From Anthonomus grandis grandis (taxonomy: Eukaryota > Arthropoda > Insecta > Coleoptera > Curculionidae): a DNA stretch of 64,000 bases. Positions 57,155 through 64,000 of the stretch are shown one piece after another. The notes beneath the pieces are model-generated. The model was not told the origin of the DNA, did not search any database, and saw only the letters and a list, made by a program, of their open reading frames with translations. Position 1 is the first letter of the stretch; each line of letters begins with the position of its first letter. The stretch spans positions 27,204,774 through 27,268,773 of the forward strand of contig NC_065555.1 in the NCBI RefSeq assembly GCF_022605725.1, read 5' to 3'. Position numbers and translations under genes: made by a program.

Positions 57155-58777
57155 CCATGCTTTTCTTTAAAGTCCCCCCCCCCCATTTATTTTTTGAACG
57201 GGTCAAAAAATTTTTTTTAACTTGGCATAAGTAAATTGGTCTATAGATACTATTTTTCACTGTAAACTAGGTAGTTGTAAATTCCAAGATGGCGGCTGGG
57301 CGACATCTTGAGAAAAAATTTTAAATAGAAAGGGGGGTCGTGTGGTACCTCATTTTAAAGGTCTCAATGAGTACTTTATAACCCTGAAATATTAGACCCA
57401 TATCTTAACTCGTTTTAAAATGGCGGCATGAGACTGAAAGGGTTTTCAACGAACGTTTTCCTGATCGTCCTATTTGCCGTAAATATTTAAGGGAACTTGT
57501 AAATAAATTTACAACTACTGGTACTGTCCAGGATAAAAAACGCCCAGGCCATATGTCTATTTCAGAAGAAAAGCAAGTCCAAATAATTGGCGAAATAATA
57601 GAAAATTCCCAACATTCTACTCCAACTGTTGCTGATATCTGTGAAGTTTCAACTTCGACGGCATGGAGAGTTTTAAAAAAAAATAAGTTTCACCCATACA
57701 AGATCCAAATGGTCCATCAACTGACTGAAGATGATCCTGACCGAAGAGTGCAATTCTGTGAAATTATGGCAGAGAGAGTAGAAAGGCAACCTACGTACGT
57801 GCGCAACATTTGTTTTAGCGACGAATGTACTTTTTTTTTAAATGGTAATGTCCACAGACAAAATTGTCGATATTGGAGTGATACCAATCCACACATTTTT
57901 CGTGAAACCCGATCTCAGTATCCGCAAAAAATCAATGTATGGGCAGGAATATTAGGGAATCATATCGTAGGGCCGCTGTTTTTAGAAGAAAATTTAACAG
58001 GTGAATTGTACTTAAATATGCTGGAAAATGCTATCGATCCTCTCATAACAGAAATTGTTGAGGCTAATGTACATGAATTTGACATGGAAATTACATTTCA
58101 ACAAGATGGTGCTCCTCTGCATTTTGTCAGGAATGTGAGAAATTATTTAAATGATAATTATTTTGGTCGTTGGATAGGTCGTCGGGGTCCTATTGAATGG
58201 CCAGCTCGGTCACCAGATTTAACGCCGCTAGACTTTTTTTTGTGGGGATACCTAAAGCAAAAGGTATACGAAACAGAACCTGCCTCAATTTTTGAGCTAC
58301 GACAAAGAATCACTAACATTTGTCAAAATATTGAGGCACATGTATTTGAATACATCTGCCTCAACTCTGTTCGACGTGAATTTTCAGATAGGTTATTTAT
58401 GTGTCAAGAGGTACAAGGAAATCATTTCCAGCATCTTTTAAATTAAATATTGTTTTTCTTTTGATAAATTGTTTATTTGCTAATTGTAAATTAGTATTTC
58501 ATTGTATTCTATTAAAAACGTTAATAAAATCGCAACAGTGTATTTTTTTGGCTGTTACTTTTAGACAGGTCATTGAGACCTTTAAAATGAGGTACCACAC
58601 GACCCCCCTTTCTATTTAAAATTTTTTCTCAAGATGTCGCCCAGCCGCCAATTTACAACTACCTAGTTTACAATGAAAAATAGTATCTATAGACCAATTT
58701 ACTTATGCCAAGTTTCAAAAAATTTTTTTGACCCGTTCAAAAAATAAATGGGGGGGGGACTTCAAAGAAAAGCACTG
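57155..58777 (+). mobile_element. DD41D mariner-like transposon with 210-bp TIRs
   Basis: TA flanks both ends (57153-57154 and 58778-58779). The inverted repeats run 57155-57369 and 58571-58777, from a TGCTTTTCTTT(A/G)AAGTCCCC end with long C runs to CATTGAGACC. A single transposase frame lies between them. The LINE C frame is contiguous across the site. Confidence 0.92.
57460..58446 (+). CDS. DD41D transposase, N-terminally truncated
   Basis: The frame is open from about 57430 without an ATG until 57553; the part before it (RVFNERFPDRPICRKYL...KRPGHMS) belongs to the N-terminal helix-turn-helix, so the original start is lost by a small deletion near the TIR. Counting from Met 57553, the catalytic residues are Asp90 (CFSDECTF), Asp185 (QQDGAPLH) and Asp227 (TPLDFFLWG), with 41 residues between the last two. 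WPARSPDL and YLKQKVYE are typical of this insect group. The core is intact to the stop at 58446. It is related to, but clearly distinct from, the one at 39-43 kb. Confidence 0.87.
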   Translation, partial: PDRPICRKYLRELVNKFTTTGTVQDKKRPGHMSISEEKQVQIIGEIIENSQHSTPTVADICEVSTSTAWRVLKKNKFHPYKIQMVHQLTEDDPDRRVQFCEIMAERVERQPTYVRNICFSDECTFFLNGNVHRQNCRYWSDTNPHIFRETRSQYPQKINVWAGILGNHIVGPLFLEENLTGELYLNMLENAIDPLITEIVEANVHEFDMEITFQQDGAPLHFVRNVRNYLNDNYFGRWIGRRGPIEWPARSPDLTPLDFFLWGYLKQKVYETEPASIFELRQRITNICQNIEAHVFEYICLNSVRREFSDRLFMCQEVQGNHFQHLLN

Positions 58778-59661
58778 TATAATGAATGAGCACTCCTTTT
58801 GTTCCTAGTTAACTTTCTAAGTTCAGGGGAGAACCACTTAGGAAATGAGGAAGTTCTATATTTCTTTAAAGGAATAAAATATGCAATCCCCATAGAGAGA
58901 TATTCATAAAAAACGCTGATTGATAAGTTAAGATCACTATGAGATGAACACTCGTTCCAATTAATTGAGGAGAGAAAGATATTAAGCTCATTGTAGTTAC
59001 CGCTTCGGAAATCATAAAAAAATTTTTCATAAGCTAGATTTGAAGAAATTGAGTTATTTGCTGTTGAAATATCCAAATGACACTCATATCCAATATGATG
59101 AAAATTAGCTTCAAAAAGAGGGTCAGAAGCTTTAAGAACATTTAAATCCTTAACATTAGAAAAAACCAAATCTAAAAATACATTTCTATCATTAGGAATC
59201 AAGTTACATTGATAAAATTTTAAATAACCAAATCTTTGTGCAACATCTAAAGCTGGGTCACCTCTTGGGCATTGAACCAGGAGACCATGCACATCATTGC
59301 CCCATGCAGCCCTTGGTAGGTTGTAATCTCCAAACAGATATACATTTAGGTTGGCATATTGAGTAGTAACACACTCCATGGTTTGACAATGCCAAATATA
59401 AGTATCCCGAGGTGATTGTGGAGGTATATAAACACCACCAATAATGAACTTAGTCCCATTACACTGGCATAGAATCAGAATTTGCTCAATACGGTTCTCT
59501 TGAATAGAAATGCACTGTGATTGTATACTATCACTGACAAATATCAGAATACCACCTCCACTCAACTTACTGCTAGTTCGACAGCTTCTGTCACATCTGA
59601 AGACCCTGAAACCCTTGCACGTCAGTTCAGCATCTACAATACTGTTGAAAATTAATTTCAA
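58778..59661 (-). pseudogene. LINE C endonuclease domain
   Basis: This is an apurinic-type endonuclease domain that nicks target DNA. Visible blocks are GGGILIFVSDSI, IIGGVYIPPQ, VYLFGDYNLPRAAW (the GD-x-N catalytic block), LDLVFSNV and the final H of the FHHIGYECHLD region, near the usual SDH. The N-terminal catalytic Asn/Glu blocks are cut off by truncation at 59661. The end SFPKWFSPELRKLTRNKRSAH is the linker to RT. Confidence 0.8.
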
Positions 59662-60390
59662 CAGATATTAGATTTTAAATAGTATAGGGTTTTTATTAAT
59701 ATAAGAGACTTGTTTGTGTTTCTAGTTCGGAGAAAACAAGACGCCTTCGGTTTGAAATCATAACAAACTCTTTTATCGCGTTGCCGACAGGATTGCGTCA
59801 TCTTACGAAGGAGAAGTTTTTGTGTGGTGTTATTCTTTTTAAAACAGTTCAGTCCGCATTTATTCGTATAATGAAATAGAACGATTGAAGATGGCTCAGA
59901 GAAAGCCAAAAGCTCATTATCAAAATTAAAATATAAAGTTAATAAAATTCGTTCGTGCAATAATAAAGGATATTAATCCTAAAAGCCAGTAAAATTTCGT
60001 GCTGCTAAAATATATCAAAATTAATTTCTCTTTTAAATTCAATAAATAAAAATGTATCTTTATGAATTACAGATTTTTAAGTTTTTGTGTTTATACGGGG
60101 TATTTGTTGATTTTACCGTATTACTTTATAATTTTATTTATTTTGAAAAAAATTGGTTTAGGTCTTTTTAACTTAGGTCATAAGATTTTAATTGAGTTGT
60201 TGATGTTGCTTTGTCTTTTTATTAAGGATTTTGATGGCAATAAAGGAATTTATTATTATTATAAAAATAAATAAATCATATTTTGATCTGATAATTTATT
60301 GTGGCTGAAGAAGCTTTTATATAACACCCCTAATCTTAAGATTATTTAAATTAAGTTAAATTAAGACGGGCTAGTCAACAATACCCCAAT
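59662..60390. other. AT-rich spacer
   Basis: Two frames are open (minus 59658-59960, plus 60062-60274), but both are low-complexity and match nothing I know. It separates truncated LINE C from LINE G. Confidence 0.4.
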
Positions 60391-61581
60391 TTGATATCAA
60401 GTGATACTATCCTCACCTACCGTACCAAATACCGGCTTGAAATTCAGACAAGGAGGAGAAAGGTCAATGACAACTTCATTAGCCAGTCAAGTAACCCTGT
60501 CCGGGCAATGTGGAGGGTAATTACAGCTCTGAACCCTAGCGTAAAGGAATCGGAGCTGAGTGATATTAATGCCAGCCATTTTAATGAATCTTTCGTGAAT
60601 GTTCCTGCCAAACTAAAAGAGACTCTTCCTCTGCCTCCCAAAAATCCTTTAGGTTATTTGACTGGCCCTTGTGGACCCGGCTTTTCCTTTGCCGAAGTTA
60701 CTTTCATCCAGGTCCGTCAGGTGATTGATGACATGAAGAATAGTGCAAGCAATGATCCATATGATTTGAATATCAGACTCATAAAGACTATTAAGAATTT
60801 AATTATTCTTCCCCTGACCAAACTAATCAACCTGGCTATCTTTGAGGGCACATTTCCATCCTGTCTTAAAATTGCTAAGGTCATTCCTATTCACAAAAAG
60901 GGTTCAAAAGTGGATGTTGAAAACTACCGTCCCATTTCTCTGGTGCCTATCATTGAAAAGATTTTTGAGTCTTTACTCAAGACTCAAATAGAGGAGTATT
61001 TTGAACAAAACTCTTTATTTTATGTGAACCAACATGGGTTTAGAAAGAAACACTGCACCACTGGTGCGGTCCAGAACCTGTGTGATGTGGTGCTTGACGG
61101 ATTTGAAAGTGCTCTGTACTCCCAAGCCTCATTTTACGATTTATCTAGGGCTTTTGATTGTGTGGAGCATAATATTCTTCTTCAAAAGCTCAACCACTAC
61201 AAATTTTGTTTGAGAAGTCTGTCACTGCTACAGTCCTACTTGAGTGACCGAAGTCAGTTTGTTTGTTTTGGGAGGTGTAGGTCCCAGAGTTTGTCAATTG
61301 AGCATGGAGTGCCTCAGGGATCCGTTCTCGGGCCTATCCTGTTTCTTATATTTGTTAATGACCTACCAACTTGTCACCCTGATTGCACTTTCTATTTGTA
61401 TGCTGATGATACTACATCCCTGTGTACTAATAGGAGTTGCACAAACATTTCGCTCAAGGCTCAAGAATCTTGTTCTCAGTTTAAATACTGGGCCGTTTCC
61501 AATAGATTGTGCTTAAATGAGTCCAAAACTCAAAATATAATTTTTTCGGCTTATATGTGTTTTATTTTTGTTCTTAGGTAA
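60391..61581 (+). CDS. LINE G reverse transcriptase (internal part), open
   Basis: RT blocks are in order: MWRVITALNPS, NSASNDPYDLNIRLIK, AKVIPIHKKGSKVDVENYRP, VNQHGFRKKHCTTGAV, FYDLSRAFDCVEHNIL, HGVPQGSVLGPILFLIFVND and the YADD box in YLYADDTTSL. RAFDCVE holds the first catalytic Asp, YADD the others. The final residues (AYMCFIFVLR) are not RT, so the thumb has been deleted. All catalytic residues are intact, unlike in LINE C. Confidence 0.84.
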   Translation: MISSDTILTYRTKYRLEIQTRRRKVNDNFISQSSNPVRAMWRVITALNPSVKESELSDINASHFNESFVNVPAKLKETLPLPPKNPLGYLTGPCGPGFSFAEVTFIQVRQVIDDMKNSASNDPYDLNIRLIKTIKNLIILPLTKLINLAIFEGTFPSCLKIAKVIPIHKKGSKVDVENYRPISLVPIIEKIFESLLKTQIEEYFEQNSLFYVNQHGFRKKHCTTGAVQNLCDVVLDGFESALYSQASFYDLSRAFDCVEHNILLQKLNHYKFCLRSLSLLQSYLSDRSQFVCFGRCRSQSLSIEHGVPQGSVLGPILFLIFVNDLPTCHPDCTFYLYADDTTSLCTNRSCTNISLKAQESCSQFKYWAVSNRLCLNESKTQNIIFSAYMCFIFVLR

Positions 61582-61684
61582 AACGAATTTTACAGTTTAA
61601 TACTTTTATTTGGAGTTATATTTTTGACTGACTTGTGTAAAAGCTTTATACTTTTTGGCATGAATAAATAAATAAATAAATAAA
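60391..61684 (+). mobile_element. LINE G, truncated, with (AAAT)n tail
   Basis: A 396-codon RT frame (60391-61581) is uninterrupted. After the RT palm it jumps into 3' UTR-like sequence and ends in ATGAATAAATAAATAAATAA. The 5' part with the endonuclease is missing. A target duplication was not identified. Confidence 0.8.
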
Positions 61685-61739
61685 CTGGTCATTATTAAAA
61701 TTACAAATTAATTAAAACTACATGAAAATAATTGCTTAC

Positions 61740-61890
61740 CATGTGTCCAAAGATTTATCATATGCCTGTGGTCTACTTGGATATTTATCTTGGTGTTCAG
61801 TACCATAATGGCATATTTTTTTCTTCTAAAATTTAATGAAAAATCTTCCCAAGGATTCCATTTGTTTAGGTGGTTATTTGTAGAGCACAT
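61740..61890 (-). CDS. TPK1: Thiamine pyrophosphokinase, exon 1
   Basis: The ATG at 61890-61888 opens 50 codons ending in a HMINLWTH stretch before a GTAAGC donor. The stretch KKYAIMVLNTKI matches the N-terminal beta-strand of thiamine pyrophosphokinases (a K-Y/C-A/L-V-I-L-N pattern), and INLW matches the N/LW block before the catalytic domain. The exon ends in phase 1 (one G), and exon 2 begins with CC, giving Ala and then KLRITVDGG, the expected continuation. The three exons give about 222 residues of a protein usually about 240-260 long. Intron 1 then spans 38280-61739, about 23.5 kb of nested transposons. Confidence 0.9.
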
Positions 61891-62438
61891 TTCTATTAAA
61901 ATAAAACTAAACTAAAAAAGAGTTGCATAAAGACTAAATTAAGGTCAATTTAATTGCCTATTTAAATGATGAATGATTAAAGCTTCAATCAAAAAATCAC
62001 AAATACTTAATCAAAGGATTATGCAACTTGTGCTAATCTAGAGTAGATACAAGCATAAAAATTGTTAATTGTAAATTAGTTTTATTAAGATATTTACCTA
62101 AAAGTAGTATATTTCTTGGAGGGTTGTATAGATAAACATTAATTTGATGTCTTAACAAACTTTAATCATATTAATGAACTTTAGTGGCACATTTCAAATT
62201 GATAATTACCCAATACTTTTTATTGTATTAATGAATATAGTTACAATTTAAATTTTGTGTTGTTTATATTTTTTAAAATTAATATACAGATTATAGGTTA
62301 ACTCATGTTTTTTTCCTTTTAGGTTAGGTGGTTACTGTAGTGTCTAATGTTCCCAGATGCTGGTGAATCATTCGATGACATTTCACCGTCATATTAAGTA
62401 TGGGCACTAGGGTTGAGCAAAATTTCACTACCTGCGAA
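61891..62438. other. Region upstream of TPK1
   Basis: No gene is seen. As the 5' side of TPK1 on the minus strand it should include its 5' UTR and promoter, but I cannot point to a core promoter element. A hAT element starts 548 bp upstream of the TPK1 start codon. Confidence 0.4.
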
Positions 62439-62459
62439 CAGTGCTGGGCACGAGTAAAA

Positions 62460-62600
62460 AAAAATGAATTCGTATAATCTACGAGTACGAGTACTCAAAA
62501 AAATGTATTTGTAAGTATTTTACTCGTAAGTAACTTTACACACGCAATCTACGGATACGGGTAGTACTCGTAAAAGTACGAGTAAAGAGTACGAATACTT
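62460..62600. repeat. Subterminal ACGAGTA/TACTCGT array of the hAT element
   Basis: ACGAGTA or its complement occurs at least seven times in both orientations just inside the terminus, with near-variants. Such arrays are the usual subterminal binding sites of hAT transposases. Confidence 0.8.
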
Positions 62601-63041
62601 TTAAAAAATTGGAAAATGTAAAAAGATTTTGAAAAAATAAACAAAATAAAAAAAATAACTTTATTTGCCATAGTACAAACAGCTTTTTTTTTACACAGCA
62701 CATAGTTTTTTTAATAAACATTATAATTTAACAAAAATAAAACGAAAATTTTTTCTCTAAAAAAACTAAATAACGTTTATTTCTTAAATAACAAAAATAT
62801 CACAACTTCTTGGGAAAGTTAGGAACTTGAAAACTAAATATAAATTCTTAAAATTAAACATTCGTAGAAAATAAGCACACTTTTGTATAATGGATTGCAC
62901 AAACAAGTTATTCTTAGAACTAAACTAAACTTTTTAGTTTCTTTATAAAATAAAAAAATATATCAAAACGCTTTTTGGCAATACAACTACCTAAAAAACT
63001 AAAAACCAAACATAAAATCCTAATTGAACATAAAATCCAAG

Positions 63042-64000
63042 CTAAACATAGTTCTTTAAAACGACAAGTTTTTCAAAATTGCCATCAGATAAAGCATGCC
63101 TCCTTGGACTATTAATTATTGTGGCAAACGAAAATAGTCTCTCAACGGGTGCGGAAGAGGTAAGTGGAGTATTAAATTTTAAAAACATTTTTTTTATTGT
63201 CGGGTAATCTTCAAGCATATTTAAATTTGTTCGCGAATCACTAATATACCTTAAATACTCTAATTCGGCTTGATTTTTAATTAAATTTGCTTTTTCCGAA
63301 AAACTGGATTCATTCTGAGGATAACTTGTCCCCGGAACGTTCTCATCACTATCAACATCAGGTGCTTCAGAATCATCAAAATCAAAAAATGTATGTACAG
63401 ACTTACAAGCAATCCTTTTAGAATTTTCATCTATATTTTTTTTAATATCAATAAAATTATTTGCTCGGTTTACCACCATTTTTTCTATTGATGTTAAACT
63501 TGGAGACAAAGGGTATGTTTTACTAATAACATTATACCAGCGTAACTTAAATTGAGGGTGTACAACCGAAGCTATTATTGCACTATGTACTTGTTCGTCT
63601 ATTGTAAAAAAAAAGTTTAAACCTACTTTGCAATCCATCGAGGCATGCTTTAACTAACGGCGATGCGAATTTAAAATTGTTTTTTGATAGCTTGTCTAGT
63701 TTATTTTTTAGTGAAGCTAAACATGGGAGCAAAAGACCATAAAACGTATTACTTTCGCCTTGCAACACATCTAAAGCAGCTGCTAATGGTTCCATCACTT
63801 GACAATATTCTTCCAAATATAAAAGTTCATTTTCAAAAAAACAATTCTTTAAATTTAACCGTTTAAACAAATCAATCATTTTGTTTTTGTCGCTTACAAT
63901 TTTCTTAATGGAATCATAGTACGAATTCCAACGTGTGGCTCCAGGAAAAGAAAGTATATGCCCCAAAATTTCTAAAATAACCTCTGAAGATTTCGGAAAT
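63042..64000 (-). pseudogene. hAT transposase, C-terminal half, one frameshift
   Basis: Coding is open from the window edge on the minus strand with the SFPGATRWNSYYD block, a hallmark of hAT cores. VMEPLAAALDVLQG, the LPCLASLKNKL helix and LVKACLDGLQSRF follow. A run of nine A (63604-63612) then shifts the frame. It continues with IASVVHPQFKLRW (63590-63540) and, after an acidic linker, the dimerisation domain LKFNTPLTSSAPVERLFSFA and SPRRHALSDGNFEKLVVLK. The final catalytic Glu lies in SSAPVERLF. Upstream BED finger and first catalytic residues are outside the window. The homopolymer shift could be a sequencing error. Confidence 0.87.

Larger units (their letters stand above)
55108..59661 (-). 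mobile_element. LINE C (minus strand), nearly complete ORF2, split by a DD41D element
   Basis: Minus-strand reading gives endonuclease (59661-58778), RT (57154-56174), RT palm end and thumb (56131-55724), C-terminus (55693-55316) and a 3' UTR ending in a (TGAAA)n-like tail near 55110-55130. The DD41D element at 57155-58777 interrupts it with a TA duplication. It lies in the 3' end of LINE E. The 5' end is truncated within the endonuclease. Confidence 0.85.
62439..64000 (-). mobile_element. hAT transposon, 3' end, running off the window
   Basis: The terminus CAGTGCTGGGCACGAGTA at 62439 has the CAG-TG start of hAT ends. The preceding eight bases (CCTGCGAA, 62431-62438) would be the target duplication. 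Within 150 bp are many ACGAGTA/TACTCGT repeats. The transposase is on the minus strand. The other end lies outside the window. Confidence 0.85.

Overview
The window looks like AT-rich insect nuclear DNA. Evidence: short GT..AG introns, one spliced host gene, and transposon families typical of arthropods. There are no bacterial operons, rRNA or tRNA genes, or CRISPR arrays. Nearly all of it is transposable elements, many nested two to four deep.

HOST GENE. On the minus strand, three exons encode thiamine pyrophosphokinase (TPK1): exon 1 at 61740-61890, exon 2 at 38029-38279, exon 3 at 37686-37950. Codon phases join exactly. Intron 1 is about 23.5 kb and holds almost everything between 38.3 and 61.7 kb. 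The exon for the last few tens of residues was not found.

LEFT PART (0.9-22 kb). An errantivirus-like Ty3/gypsy element with gag, pol and env (about 0.86-9.76 kb) is broken by frameshifts and stops. Its env is interrupted by an intact IS630/Tc1/mariner-type transposon with DD82E spacing (6567-8663). Next come a THAP-domain fragment, a small inverted-repeat element (10549-10817) and a DIRS-type retrotransposon (about 10985-22110). The DIRS element hosts a complete piggyBac element (12885-15486) and a second gypsy element with 197-bp LTRs (16114-21139). That gypsy copy is flanked by a 168-bp duplication of DIRS sequence.

MIDDLE (22-37 kb). LINE and Penelope debris. LINE A (25.1-33.6 kb) contains an RNase-H-bearing LINE with a 12-bp target duplication (25259-28096) and DNA element T1 (29595-32989). 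T1 encodes a spliced transposase-like protein with SDGC/QNRN blocks. LINE D (minus, 34.1-36.8 kb) has an ORF1 with a PHD-like zinc finger.

TPK1 INTRON 1 (38.3-61.7 kb). From left to right: a DD41D mariner-like element with TIRs over 500 bp (38640-43989), split by a Penelope insertion; LINE B and LINE F; a foldback element with 720-bp arms (44456-45973); T2, a second and divergent member of the T1 protein family (47388-49866); LINE E; a TIR element carrying an intron-containing GCDxT-type gene (50891-54694) that hosts another foldback copy; LINE C (minus), hosting a second DD41D element with 210-bp TIRs (57155-58777); and LINE G.

RIGHT END. The end of a hAT element with its dimerisation domain (62439 to the window edge).

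The best candidate for an under-described system is the T1/T2 pair. Both proteins share DLQ, SDGC-x-QN(R/K)N and GHS/GHT blocks. Each element has unrelated TIRs and its own subterminal motif (GCTATGTG in T1, GATATATC in T2), as expected of cut-and-paste transposons.
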